A stretch of DNA of 64,000 nt from Desulfofundulus kuznetsovii DSM 6115 (GTDB lineage: Bacteria > Bacillota > Desulfotomaculia > Desulfotomaculales > Desulfovirgulaceae). The stretch's first letter is position 1. Every line of letters begins with the position of its first letter. Where the stretch lies: the NCBI RefSeq assembly GCF_000214705.1, contig NC_015573.1:1573001-1637000 (forward strand). The letters are read 5' to 3'. A model generated the notes under the pieces. The model saw only the letters and a program-made list of their open reading frames with translations. It searched no databases and was not told where the DNA came from. Below, one piece after another: positions 16,959 through 24,484 of the stretch. The translations under genes were made by a program, and so were the position numbers.

Positions 16959-17803
16959 GCCGCCCGCACCGCCTCTTCTCCCGCCGCGCCCAGGATAACG
17001 TCCAGCACCTTTTCCACGTCGGCCAGGACGCCCATCACGGCCTTCAGGGCCTTCCGGTCGTCCTGCCCGGCGTAGTGCCGGATGTATTCCCACCCGTGCC
17101 AGATGTAGCCGGAAAAGCCGTACATCTCACACAGGACAGCGGCCACCACTTCGGCCACAATTTCCTGGTCCGCGTGCTGGCCCGGCTTTAACCCGCCCGG
17201 CTTCACCTGGTGGTGGACGGCGTGGGCCAGCTCGTGGAAGAAGGTGTGCGCGTCATGGGTGGTCAATACAATTTCCCCTCTGGTGGGGCTGAAGTAGCCG
17301 TAATACCCTCCCACGAAAGGTTTGTATTTCACGTCACCCACGAATTTCCGGGCCACATCGAACAGGGGCGGCGGCTCCGGGGGAGTATAATCCGCTTCCG
17401 GCAGGGGTTCACCCTCCGTGTCCTCATACCGGAACACCGGCACACACCGGAAGCCGGTGATGACTACCCGCTCACGCTCCACTTCCCGCTCTTCGCCGGT
17501 CTCCGGGTCCACTTTCCGCTCCTTGACAGTCTTCTTTTTGGTCATGGGTGCCAGGATGTAGAACGCCTTAGCCCCCTTTTTAACGTGCCGCCCGGCTTCT
17601 TCCCACTGCCTGTAGCCCCTGGCGTCCTCCGTCCCGGCCAGGTACATCAGCAGCCGGTTGCCCAGGCTCCACCTGTCGGACGGCCTCTCGTACCCGGCCT
17701 TCGCCCGGATGACCGTCCGGGCTACGGCGGCGGGCAGGTCTCCGGTGCGGAACATTTCTAAAAGACGGTTCAAGGCTTCTCTCGCTTTGTCGGTAAGTGT
17801 CAT
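16955..17803 (-). CDS. ardC: ArdC-like antirestriction protein with metallopeptidase domain
   Basis: 282 residues. The N-terminal part (about 1-130, with SLGNRLLMYLAG and ARGYRQWEEAGRHVKKGAKA) matches the ArdC single-strand-DNA-binding domain. The second part is a zincin-like peptidase with HELAHAVHH and downstream glutamate in AEVVAA. ArdC proteins coat incoming single-stranded DNA and protect it from host restriction after transfer. The start codon overlaps the stop of a 12-codon leader (MGRAGIGLPRVR) that begins in the hairpin element at 17.85 kb. Confidence 0.9.
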   Translation of the reverse strand: MTLTDKAREALNRLLEMFRTGDLPAAVARTVIRAKAGYERPSDRWSLGNRLLMYLAGTEDARGYRQWEEAGRHVKKGAKAFYILAPMTKKKTVKERKVDPETGEEREVERERVVITGFRCVPVFRYEDTEGEPLPEADYTPPEPPPLFDVARKFVGDVKYKPFVGGYYGYFSPTRGEIVLTTHDAHTFFHELAHAVHHQVKPGGLKPGQHADQEIVAEVVAAVLCEMYGFSGYIWHGWEYIRHYAGQDDRKALKAVMGVLADVEKVLDVILGAAGEEAVRAA

Positions 17804-17805
17804 CG

Positions 17806-17878
17806 TACACGGGGCAGGCCTATCCCGGCCCGCCCCATTCCCTCCTTTCCGTGGAAATGGTTTGGGCCGGTCGGCCCT
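17806..17878 (-). promoter_or_regulatory. Hairpin leader element, copy 1 (before ardC)
   Basis: On the minus strand CCGGCCC-AAA-CCATTTCC pairs with GGGAATGG-GGC-GGGCCGG, with AAAGGA in the loop and the leader ATG in the 3' arm. A second hairpin, GGGGCGGGCC with GGCCTGCCCC, competes for the same bases. The 12-codon leader ends in a TGA that overlaps the ardC ATG, so ardC is probably translated by coupling. Confidence 0.7.
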
Positions 17879-17885
17879 GAAAATG

Positions 17886-17917
17886 ACAAGGACGGTCTCT
17901 TTACAGGACCGTCCTTA
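17886..17917 (-). terminator. Hairpin downstream of the rpn gene
   Basis: Perfect 10-bp stem AAGGACGGTC/GACCGTCCTT; the following T tract is weak. Confidence 0.5.
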
Positions 17918-17951
17918 ACTTACAAATTTTTATTTTGCCTGTAAGGGAGTG

Positions 17952-18938
17952 TTACTGCGGCAGCACACGGGCTATAATCTCGCCAGCTTCTTCCGGCGTC
18001 CCGGCGTCAAGCAGGCTGTCGAAGAGCTCATCAAGGGTCCCGACGTCCTTGACCTGCCGTATCTTATCTTCATAGTCGATCCCAAACTTCTTCTTCAGGT
18101 ACCGGATAACGGCGCCCTGTTTTGCTTCTGCCATACCTTCCGCTTTCGCGCCCGCCACCATGGAGATCTCGTCCCGGATGGCCTTCTCCCGCAACTCATA
18201 CAGGCGGCGCTCCAGCTCGCTCTTTCTAAAAACTTCTTCGACGGTCAGGGCTTTCTTGATTGCCGGGTTCTTTTCCGCAATCACCCTCAACCCCTCCCCT
18301 TCCAGATTGTTCAGGTACATCAGCCACGCTTCCAGCGGGTCGTCCGGGTTCCACTCGCGTCTCCGCACCTTGTTCAGTTCCAAAAAATGAATTTCCAGGT
18401 GGTCGTTCATCGGTTCCCCGGTCTCGATGTCCCGGATACGGAAGACGTGGTGGTACCGCTCGTCGGTAAACCAGTCGAATCCCAGGATGTTGACGGTAAT
18501 TGTCCTGCGCAGTTCCGAGAATTGCTGGCCGGATTTCAGCTGGCCGCCGTACAGCCGTGCCCAGTAAAACAGCGTCCGCTTGTCGATATCGAACCTGTTG
18601 GCAATCTGTATTTCGACATTGATCAGCGACCCATCAGCCGCCTTCGCCAGCACGTCCAGCCGGGCGGCCCTGTCGAGAAGGTATTCCGGGTCGATTTCCC
18701 TGTCCAGCAACTCCAGGTCGGTCAGTTCTCTGCCGGGCGGTAATTTGAACACCGCATTGAGGAATCCCAGCAGGGCTTCCTTACCTTCTTCGGAGCCAAA
18801 GATGCGTTTAAAAGCATAATCGTTTGTGCGATTAATGCCGTTCATCCGCCCTGCACTCCCCTTTCTTGAATTATAACTGCTTTCTTTTTTCTTTGCAATT
18901 TCCATGTTTGCGGGGCGGACCCATCCGGCCCGCCCCAT
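17952..18938 (-). CDS. Rpn-type PD-(D/E)XK nuclease family protein
   Basis: From MNGINRTNDYAFKRIFGSEE (codon 32) onward this is a recombination-promoting nuclease / transposase-like protein: nuclease core with DRAARLDVLA and NVEIQIANRFD, long helical middle, basic C-terminus. Such proteins cut DNA and promote RecA-independent recombination; many are mobile. The 31-codon N-terminal extension begins at the ATG inside hairpin element copy 2 with AGAAAGGAGG upstream and is in frame. ATG at 18845 (GGGGAG upstream) is the alternative start. Confidence 0.85.
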   Translation of the reverse strand: MGRAGWVRPANMEIAKKKESSYNSRKGSAGRMNGINRTNDYAFKRIFGSEEGKEALLGFLNAVFKLPPGRELTDLELLDREIDPEYLLDRAARLDVLAKAADGSLINVEIQIANRFDIDKRTLFYWARLYGGQLKSGQQFSELRRTITVNILGFDWFTDERYHHVFRIRDIETGEPMNDHLEIHFLELNKVRRREWNPDDPLEAWLMYLNNLEGEGLRVIAEKNPAIKKALTVEEVFRKSELERRLYELREKAIRDEISMVAGAKAEGMAEAKQGAVIRYLKKKFGIDYEDKIRQVKDVGTLDELFDSLLDAGTPEEAGEIIARVLPQ

Positions 18939-18976
18939 TCCTCCTTTCTGGAATGGTTTGCGGGCCGGTCGGCCCT
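18908..18976 (-). promoter_or_regulatory. Hairpin leader element, copy 2 (before rpn)
   Basis: Stem CCATTCC/GGAATGG with loop AGAAAGGA; outer arms CCGGCCC-type; second hairpin GGGGCGGGCC/GGTCCGCCCC. The leader MGRAGWVRPAN is in frame with the nuclease gene. Confidence 0.7.
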
Positions 18977-18978
18977 GG

Positions 18979-19323
18979 TCAACCGCAAAACCGCTTCATG
19001 TATTCCTTTACCGACGGCACACTCTCATACAGGCCGGGGTTCTCCCGGAGTTCGGCCTTGAAGGTGCGCCGGTTGGCCGGGGCAACCCCGAATTTCCGCA
19101 GGCACTCGGCTCTGACCAGACAAAACAGCCTGGTCTCTTCCACCCTGGCCTGCTCCCTGAACGATTCTAACGTATTCCGCAGGGCAATTAGGGCTTTCTC
19201 TTCCCCGTGCCTGCGGATATAATCTTGAAACCGGTCCCGCACGTCGGCTTCGGTAATGTCCTTACCGGCTTTTTGTGCGTACCGGGCGGTCTCGCTAATT
19301 AGCCGGTTGATTGATTTAGTCAT
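18979..19323 (-). CDS. Unrecognised 114-residue protein
   Basis: Charged, mostly helical protein (ISETARYAQKAGKDITEADV, IRRHGEEKALIALRNTLE). No known domain. The ATG overlaps the stop of a 12-codon leader (MGRAGKRPVPET) from hairpin element copy 3, exactly as for ardC. Confidence 0.7.
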   Translation of the reverse strand: MTKSINRLISETARYAQKAGKDITEADVRDRFQDYIRRHGEEKALIALRNTLESFREQARVEETRLFCLVRAECLRKFGVAPANRRTFKAELRENPGLYESVPSVKEYMKRFCG

Positions 19324-19327
19324 GTTT

Positions 19328-19398
19328 CTGGGACGGGCCTTTTTCCAGCCCGCCCCATTCCCTCCTTTCCGTGGAAATGGTCGGGCCGGTTGGCCCGA
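19328..19398 (-). promoter_or_regulatory. Hairpin leader element, copy 3
   Basis: Stem CCATTTCC/GGGAATGG, loop with AAAGGA, second hairpin GGGGCGGGCT/AGGCCCGTCCC. The leader stops on a TGA that overlaps the downstream ATG. Confidence 0.7.
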
Positions 19399-19406
19399 TT
19401 ATCCGG

Positions 19407-19607
19407 TTAACTCGCTCCCGCGCACTGCGGGCAAAGGAAGCCTGTCAGGTTGCCCCGGCTGTCAAAGTCGCCGTGGACTTCGTAATTGCCAAAGCGGTCC
19501 GGTCCGGCCCATTCGCTTGCCGGGCGCAGGCAGGCTTCGCAGTAGCCGCTCTTCTTAAACTCCCGTGCATCGTCCCCTTGTAGATAAACCGTATCGGTCA
19601 TTGTCAT
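19407..19607 (-). CDS. Small zinc-ribbon protein
   Basis: 66 residues with CEAC and CPQC pairs (YCEACLRP, FLCPQCAG), a likely single zinc ribbon. No named family recognised. It follows hairpin element copy 4, whose leader reads past this start in another frame. Confidence 0.65.
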   Translation of the reverse strand: MTMTDTVYLQGDDAREFKKSGYCEACLRPASEWAGPDRFGNYEVHGDFDSRGNLTGFLCPQCAGAS

Positions 19608-19611
19608 TCTC

Positions 19612-19676
19612 CCCGGGACGGACCCTACTGGCCCGCCCCATTTCCTCCTTTCCGAGTGAAATGGTCGGGCCGGTAA
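19612..19676 (-). promoter_or_regulatory. Hairpin leader element, copy 4
   Basis: Stem CCATTTC/GAAATGG shows a compensating pair change relative to copy 2. Second hairpin GGGGCGGGCC/GGTCCGTCCC. Leader MGRASRVRPG overlaps the downstream gene out of frame. Confidence 0.65.
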
Positions 19677-19681
19677 CCCGT

Positions 19682-19936
19682 TTACTGGCCTACTTTCACC
19701 GGAATGACTTCCTCATCCCGGCAAAAGTGTACCAGGTGGTCTCCATCCACGGCCCGCGCGTTCCATACGGCAATGGTGCCGCAGGCGCTGCAGGGACCGA
19801 GTTCCGGCCACGGCTGGGGGTCCGGGACTTTAAAAAACAGGCGGTCCTTATGCCACGGGGTGCGGAACAGCACCCCCGGCTTGATCCTCTCAAATTTCAT
19901 TCTTTCCGGGACGGACCTCCATCCGGCCCGCCCCAT
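19682..19936 (-). CDS. Small protein with CSAC zinc motif
   Basis: 84 residues if read from the leader ATG (MGRAGWRSVPERMKFERIK); 72 from the internal ATG at 19900. Contains PCSAC and, later, HFCRDEE, a possible zinc site. Function unknown. The leader is in frame with the gene, as for rpn. Confidence 0.6.
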   Translation of the reverse strand: MGRAGWRSVPERMKFERIKPGVLFRTPWHKDRLFFKVPDPQPWPELGPCSACGTIAVWNARAVDGDHLVHFCRDEEVIPVKVGQ

Positions 19937-19970
19937 TCCTCCTTTCTTGAGAATGGTTTGAGCCGGAAAA
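19904..19970 (-). promoter_or_regulatory. Hairpin leader element, copy 5
   Basis: Stem CCATTC/GAATGG extended by T-G and C-G pairs, loop AAGAAA; outer CCGGC/GCCGG arms; second hairpin GGGGCGGGCC/AGGTCCGTCCC. Confidence 0.65.
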
Positions 19971-19979
19971 GACCCGATA

Positions 19980-20222
19980 TTAATTTTCACGCACCCACTC
20001 GCGCTGGCGGATTACCTTCACTTGCCCGTCCAGACTTCTTATGACGCGGTAATCGCCGTGGCCGTACACCAAAACGTATGGGGATTTTGTGTACCCATAC
20101 GCCTTCAGGACGGCCTCTTCTGCCGTAGGTGCTTCTATTAGCATTTTTTCATAGCTATCCGTGTAACAGCTTATTTCGTACATAGTTCTAGGGCGGGACT
20201 CCCGGCAGCCCGTCCCTATCAC
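19980..20222 (-). CDS. Small unrecognised protein
   Basis: The core from ATG at 20183 (MYEISCYTDSYEKMLIEAPT) encodes 67 residues resembling small element-encoded proteins that read host input (VLVYGHGDYRVIRS). An in-frame GTG in hairpin copy 6 adds 13 residues. Its stop region overlaps the next gene's upstream part. Function unknown. Confidence 0.55.
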   Translation of the reverse strand: MIGTGCRESRPRTMYEISCYTDSYEKMLIEAPTAEEAVLKAYGYTKSPYVLVYGHGDYRVIRSLDGQVKVIRQREWVREN

Positions 20223-20263
20223 CCCCTCGAAAAGATTTTTGGGTGAAGGCGGGCCGGGCCGCC
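20190..20263 (-). promoter_or_regulatory. Hairpin leader element, copy 6 (divergent)
   Basis: Here the stem is TCACCC/GGGTGA and the leader start is GTG (MIGTGCRESRPRT), in frame with the gene. Sequence differs from the other copies but the fold is kept. Confidence 0.6.
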
Positions 20264-20270
20264 GGAAGTC

Positions 20271-20840
20271 CTATGCCCCCTGGATCAATTTCCACTCTCT
20301 CTCCCGCAAAGTCGAACGGCGCAGTTTAAACCTCATGCCGCCGCTTTCAAAGACCAACCGGCGCGGGTCAATCACGCGGAAAGTCCTTTCCTGCCGCCCG
20401 CTCCTGAAAGTGATAGGCTCAGTAAATTCGATTACCGCGCCCTTTACCAGCCTGGGGCGGGCCTTGCGGGTACGTATGTTCTCCCAGCACTTCTCCCGCC
20501 ACCGGAGGGCGCTTTCGTTGTCCGTGGGCGTCAGCAGCTTTAAAATGCGCTCCGGGCAGTCGTAGTAGTACGGGTGCATGTCCTCGGTCATGTCCTTGTA
20601 GCCGAAGTTGCAACCGTCCGGGGCGTTCGGGACGAACCTGAGAAGGCATACAATAGCGCTCACTTCCCGCTTTCCCGCGCCGTCTCCCATTTCGTAGGCA
20701 ATATAGGCGGTGCTCAAGTTGACCACGGCGCAGTCGATGACCCTACCATACCTGCCGTCATCCCGCCGGTAGTCAAACTCCTTTTTGAAAAACTCTTTAA
20801 TGCTTTCCCCGTGGTACTTCTGCGTAAATGTCCATCCCAT
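20271..20840 (-). CDS. DUF6927-like protein
   Basis: 189 residues starting MGWTFTQKYHG, a start typical of DUF6927 proteins found on mobile elements; the assignment is from memory of that N-terminus and is tentative. It has a compact mixed alpha/beta composition and a basic C-terminus (KLRRSTLREREWKLI). No function known. First gene of the hairpin-leader cluster, preceded by copy 7. Confidence 0.65.
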   Translation of the reverse strand: MGWTFTQKYHGESIKEFFKKEFDYRRDDGRYGRVIDCAVVNLSTAYIAYEMGDGAGKREVSAIVCLLRFVPNAPDGCNFGYKDMTEDMHPYYYDCPERILKLLTPTDNESALRWREKCWENIRTRKARPRLVKGAVIEFTEPITFRSGRQERTFRVIDPRRLVFESGGMRFKLRRSTLREREWKLIQGA

Positions 20841-20847
20841 AATCTCA

Positions 20848-20922
20848 AGGGCAGGCCCCCGGCGGCCCGCCCCATCTCACCTCCTTGAGTGAAGTGAGTT
20901 TGAGGCGGGCCGGGCCGCCTGA
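20848..20922 (-). promoter_or_regulatory. Hairpin leader element, copy 7
   Basis: Stem CTCAC/GTGAG with AAGGAG in the loop; outer arms GGCGGCCCGCC/GGCGGGCCGCC pair perfectly over 11 bp. The inner stem sequence is completely different from copies 1-5 but still pairs. Leader MGRAAGGLPLRL overlaps the gene out of frame. Confidence 0.7.
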
Positions 20923-20929
20923 GAAACAT

Positions 20930-20963
20930 AAAAGGCAACCCCTCAAAAAAGGGAGTTGCCTTT
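20930..20963 (-). terminator. Terminator upstream of the hairpin-leader cluster
   Basis: AGGCAACTCCCTTTTTTGAGGGGTTGCCT-type hairpin followed by TTTT on the minus strand. Confidence 0.7.
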
Positions 20964-20969
20964 AAATGC

Positions 20970-21056
20970 TCACGGTTTTTGTTTCTGCCGCTTGCCCAGC
21001 AGCAGTCTCATCACCAGGATCAAGACGCCGGTTTGACCCGCAAGGAAGACCAGCAT
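20970..21056 (-). CDS. Small single-span membrane protein
   Basis: 28 residues with one hydrophobic span (MLVFLAGQTGVLILVMRLLL) and a basic tail (GKRQKQKP). It follows DUF2442 closely and ends just before a terminator. An upstream in-frame CTG with GGGAGA could extend it by nine residues. Too short to classify. Confidence 0.45.
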   Translation of the reverse strand: MLVFLAGQTGVLILVMRLLLGKRQKQKP

Positions 21057-21091
21057 TTTTATCCGGTATATCGACCTCTCCAGTCTCCCGC

Positions 21092-21394
21092 TTAAGCAAA
21101 AGCCTCTTCGGGAAGCACCAGCGGTACGCTCTTCGCGTAAAGCACGTCCGGGTCGAGGTCGGCCTCATTCGGCCAGGTTACGGTCCCCGTTTCGGCATCG
21201 ACCTTCACCTGCCGGAAGAAAGCCCTGTCTTTTAAAGGCTCAAAGACCGGCCCCACCATAAACGGCCTTACATCGACCACCCTGTACTCCCCGTCGTCGA
21301 ACTCCAGGATAAGATACCGGTCCCCCACCGGGTAGGCGCTCCGGACCGCGTGGAGGACGCTTTTCACTCCCTGACCAAACACGTTACTTATCAC
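21092..21394 (-). CDS. DUF2442 protein
   Basis: 100 residues of the DUF2442 type: YLILEFDDGEYRVVDVRPFM followed by VKVDAETGTVTWPNEADLDP with the conserved tail. DUF2442 genes commonly follow DUF4160 genes, an arrangement suspected to be a toxin-antitoxin pair. The GTG start overlaps the TGA of the frame-restored DUF4160 gene (GTGA). Confidence 0.85.
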   Translation of the reverse strand: MISNVFGQGVKSVLHAVRSAYPVGDRYLILEFDDGEYRVVDVRPFMVGPVFEPLKDRAFFRQVKVDAETGTVTWPNEADLDPDVLYAKSVPLVLPEEAFA

Positions 21395-21671
21395 CTCTCC
21401 TGGGGCGGCCGCATCTTCACGATGGGTTCGCCCTTCTGCGCCCTATACCAGTTTTCCGTCAGCTCCCTGCCGTTTCCCCGCACCCAGTCGATAACCCGGT
21501 CCTTTATTTTTCCAGGCAGCTTCCCGCCAGGACCTCGCCGCCGGGTATGGAAACCAGCGCCTGGAAACCGGGAGCCAGGACGTGGACGTGGGGCGGCAGA
21601 TGGTCGTGATAGTACATGCAGATCTTGATCCCTGCAAACTCACAGATTACAGGCAATTTCGTCACTCCCAT
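21391..21671 (-). pseudogene. DUF4160 gene with a one-base deletion
   Basis: The first frame (KICMYYHDHLPPHVHVLAPG) is the DUF4160 core and ends early at TAA after SCLEK. One extra A in the run GGAAAAATAAAGG would restore KIKDRVIDWVRGNGRELTEN and then the normal C-terminus, ending exactly at the GTGA overlap with DUF2442. So the gene has lost one base in an A run, either in the cell or in the sequence. Confidence 0.8.
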
Positions 21672-21687
21672 TCTACCACAGACCGGT

Positions 21688-22305
21688 CTAACCGGCAAGG
21701 CGGACGCCCAGGGCGATCAGTCCCCTGTCGCCCTGCCGGTACTTGATCTCCACCATTTTACCCACCGCTCCGGCTAAAGCCTGGCCTGCGCCGTTTTTGG
21801 CGAACACGGCCACCTTCCGCCCGTCGGCACCCTCGCACCAGGCGCGGACCACACCCTGGTTCTTGCCCTGGCGCAGTTCCAGCACCTTGAACGTGCCGGT
21901 CTCGGTGCCGTCCACGGCGGTTTGGCCGTCCGGCTGTGCCTTTTGGTCCGGTTGCGCCTGCTCCCCGCCCAGCGCCTTTTCTACGACCGCTTCCAGCGCC
22001 TGGGTGTCCTTCCCGGCCTGTACCATCGCGGCCAGCAAGTTTGCCAGCGCAACGGCCCCGGTATGGCGGGCCTTCAGCGCCTCCAGTTTGGCCTCCGAAG
22101 CGGCGTACTCGGCCCGCGCCTGGTTGAGCTCTTCCCGGAGCTTTGCCAGCTCGGGGGAGCTGGTACGCTGGTTCGGGGGGATGGCCGCTTCCAGGGCCTT
22201 GATTTTTGCGTCCAGGTCGTAGATGCGGCACCTGGACGCATAGGCACGGTGGGCGGCGGTCTCTATCTCGGCGGTATTAATCAACACTCCCATAAGCTTT
22301 TGCAT
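21688..22305 (-). CDS. Coiled-coil protein of unknown function
   Basis: 205 residues. Residues 20-85 form a long coiled coil (ASRCRIYDLDAKIKALEAAI, SPELAKLREELNQARAEYAA). A Q/P/D-rich linker (QAQPDQKAQPDGQT) separates it from a beta-rich C-terminal domain (TFKVLELRQGKNQGVVRAWC). Ribosome site GGAAAGGAGAACCCCT. No family recognised. Confidence 0.7.
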   Translation of the reverse strand: MQKLMGVLINTAEIETAAHRAYASRCRIYDLDAKIKALEAAIPPNQRTSSPELAKLREELNQARAEYAASEAKLEALKARHTGAVALANLLAAMVQAGKDTQALEAVVEKALGGEQAQPDQKAQPDGQTAVDGTETGTFKVLELRQGKNQGVVRAWCEGADGRKVAVFAKNGAGQALAGAVGKMVEIKYRQGDRGLIALGVRLAG

Positions 22306-22404
22306 AGGGGTTCTCCTTTCCGGTATTGGAATTTAAAGGCCGCCGGGCGGCTTATCTGCCAGCGGCGGCCCCTCTCTTTAATCAGCTTACGGTCTGCCAT
22401 CGTA

Positions 22405-22668
22405 TTAAAACTCCCTGGTAACAATTAATTCCGGATACAAGCTCTCAATCTCTTTCGCAACTTTTTCAGCCACTTCTTTATTATCAAAAATAGCTATCCA
22501 GTCTTCGTTTTCCCCATAATCAACAGCGTGATATTTTTCCATCATTTCGTAAAATTTCTCATTAAACTCGTTGATAAGGTCTGTATCTGTATCCTCGTCA
22601 GTGCTAATAATCAAGAGATATTCCCCTTCAAGCGGATCGATTTCTTCAATTTTTATAAACTCGGACAT
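22405..22668 (-). CDS. Acidic 87-residue protein
   Basis: Strongly acidic small protein (IISTDEDTDTDLINEFNEKF, IFDNKEVAEKVAKEIESL). No family recognised; the charge pattern resembles DNA mimics or antitoxins, which is a guess. The start region is tandemly duplicated, so an upstream copy of the start encodes a separate 12-codon frame (MSEFIKLKCPSL). Confidence 0.6.
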   Translation of the reverse strand: MSEFIKIEEIDPLEGEYLLIISTDEDTDTDLINEFNEKFYEMMEKYHAVDYGENEDWIAIFDNKEVAEKVAKEIESLYPELIVTREF

Positions 22669-22696
22669 TTTAGTTTTATAAACTCGGACATTTTAG
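22651..22696. repeat. 23-bp perfect tandem duplication over a start codon
   Basis: TTTTATAAACTCGGACATTT plus three further bases occurs twice without a gap. Each copy carries the ATG TCC GAG start of the acidic protein. Confidence 0.9.
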
Positions 22697-22879
22697 CTGC
22701 GCCTCATTTCCGCGTGGCCGCGCCGGGTAAATAAGGCGCTGTTCACCCTCCCCATATTTTTTTGCTTTAAGCGGCCAATCCGGACCTTGCGGCCCAAACC
22801 TACCCTCCTTTCACCTAAATATCAAAGGCGGCCACGAAAGCAGCCGCCAAAACTCACAAAACCACTTATTTCCCGGCCT

Positions 22880-22995
22880 GGACCCCGCTGCCGGACGGTG
22901 CCCCGTCAATGCGGTGTCGCCCGGTCGGGCGGAGGTACTGCTGCGTGGCCCGGCGGTGCCCCGGTCCTAGCCGGTGTCGCCGGGCGGTGCGATTG
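22880..22995. repeat. GC-rich imperfect direct repeats
   Basis: Two imperfect copies of a block of about 30 bp (GGCGACACCG, then GGGGCACCG on the minus strand), about 50 bp apart. An Arg/Gly-rich frame crosses them but is not convincing as a gene. Confidence 0.4.
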
Positions 22996-23029
22996 CTGGC
23001 ACGTCTGTTGTGGCCGGGTCTCATTCAGT

Positions 23030-23524
23030 TTAATACACCAACCCGAATTTCCGGGTCAGCACTCCCTTTGCAGCCCTGCCCACCAGAAAAGATACCAGCC
23101 CGAGCAGGAACAGTCCCGCTACCACAGCCACGTATGCTGCCATTATAAGAAAGGCGACCGTACTGCATAAAAGAATTTCACCAGTCCCCTTTGCACCGTG
23201 CGTGATTCCGCGCTCTATACTGTTCAAGTACCAGTCGTGAGGCAAACTGACAACCTTTGTCATACCCCAACGACCGAAGTCACCCAGGGCGACCAGCGAC
23301 GCCAGAAGGGCCATCGCCCAAATCCCGGCCACAGCCTTCGCGGTTGCGCCCGCTTCCTTAACCGCAGGGACAACCCGCGCCTCTAAAAACCGCCGCGCAC
23401 GGTAGCGCAGGGGAGCGTGACGCTCGCTGACGTAAACTCCCCTCCTATAGTCCCAAACAAGATCCAACAATGCTTCCATGACACACCGGGGCACGCCTTC
23501 CGGCTGGCGAACCCCTTGAATCAC
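23030..23524 (-). CDS. Membrane protein, unrecognised
   Basis: Up to 164 residues. Amphipathic N-terminal part, then hydrophobic segments GIWAMALLASLVALGDFG (about 67-84) and LLCSTVAFLIMAAYVAVVAG (about 118-142). Start uncertain: GTG at 23524 lies inside AAGGGAGGTG, ATG at 23479 lacks a close ribosome site. It may belong to the transfer apparatus, but nothing in the sequence proves it. Confidence 0.6.
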   Translation of the reverse strand: MIQGVRQPEGVPRCVMEALLDLVWDYRRGVYVSERHAPLRYRARRFLEARVVPAVKEAGATAKAVAGIWAMALLASLVALGDFGRWGMTKVVSLPHDWYLNSIERGITHGAKGTGEILLCSTVAFLIMAAYVAVVAGLFLLGLVSFLVGRAAKGVLTRKFGLVY

Positions 23525-23575
23525 CTCCCTTAAAAGAAGTGATTTTTTGGGGCCGCCGCCCCGGTGTATATAAAC

Positions 23576-23649
23576 GCAAAAACGGCCCAGGACAGGGGAG
23601 GCCGGAACTCTCTACCGCGCCCGTAGAGAACTCTCCTGTCTGGGCCGTT
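23576..23649 (-). terminator. Very long terminator hairpin
   Basis: About 19 paired bases (AACGGCCCA with TGGGCCGTT, GACAGG with CCTGTC, then GGAG with CTCT) enclose an inner stem TCTCTAC/GTAGAGA. On the minus strand it ends in TTTTTGCG. Confidence 0.75.
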
Positions 23650-23668
23650 ATTGCCTTCATCATTGGGC

Positions 23669-23824
23669 TTACGCCCCGGCAATCTTCCCTGCGGCTCTCC
23701 TGATCATTGCCAGCCACAGCGCCATACGGGCGTGCCAGCTTGCCAGGACCAGGGCCGCGGTCTGAAACAGCGTCTTTTCCACCGCTTCCGGCGCAGGCCC
23801 CACCTCATCCTGCGCCCTTACCAC
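23669..23824 (-). CDS. Small protein, about 50 residues
   Basis: Short frame with AAAGGAGG directly before a GTG (23824). Product: acidic start (AQDEVGPAPEAVEKT), then an amphipathic or membrane helix (LFQTAALVLASWHARMALWL) and basic end (IRRAAGKIAGA). Followed by the long terminator at 23.6 kb. Unrecognised. Confidence 0.5.
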   Translation of the reverse strand: MVRAQDEVGPAPEAVEKTLFQTAALVLASWHARMALWLAMIRRAAGKIAGA

Positions 23825-24484
23825 CTCCTTTGTTGGGAGATTAAAGGCGCGCAGGCCAGATGGGGAGCCTGCTTGTATGTTTACCGGCCTTGCTGGCCGG
23901 AAATGCCGCCGGACAAAAGCAAAAAGACGCCTCTGCTGGCGTCCTTTTAACTCACTGGTTTAACCTCGTTCAACCGTACAGCCGCCGGAGAACGCTTGCC
24001 GCAGGTGGGTTATTCCGGCTGCCTTCACCTGCAACAGGCGGGTATTGTTACGATAGCCGCCACTACCGGGCCGAAGCCTCGCCAGGGAAAACCCCAGCGC
24101 ATTGACCGCTGTAAGCGGTAAACGGAAAGCCCTACTAGGGGCATACGCCGCACTCGGGCGTAAAAGGGATTGGATTGCTCTGGCAGGAATTATTATAGCA
24201 CCGCTCACCAAAGCCGTCAACAGGGTTGCTCTCTTAAAAATAATAATGCCCGCTGCAGCGTGCGCGGGCGTTATTCCGGTAGTGGTCATAATTGTAACAT
24301 CTTTTTTACCCCTGAAAGGCAATAAAAACCCCTCCCCTCCATCTCTGGAGGGCCAGTATACCTCAATTATAAAACCCTTTAGCTTAAAAATCAAATACAA
24401 AAAACTCGAAAAACCGCAATTTTACTCGATTTTTATGTCACACCAGCCCCCATGCTTTTATCACCACTTCCACCGCCCGACGCC
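23825..24484. other. Region of uncertain coding status
   Basis: Both strands have open frames with hydrophobic stretches (minus: ATLLTALVSGAIIIPARA; plus: WIALAGIIIAPLTKAVNR) but neither has a convincing ribosome site or family. One may be a small membrane protein. A CCTCCCCTCCATCTCTGGAGG hairpin lies near 24332-24352. Confidence 0.4.

Noticed and set aside
22866-23024. Arg/Gly-rich 52-residue minus-strand frame after the membrane protein gene
   Set aside because: No ribosome site; composition follows from GC-rich direct repeats.
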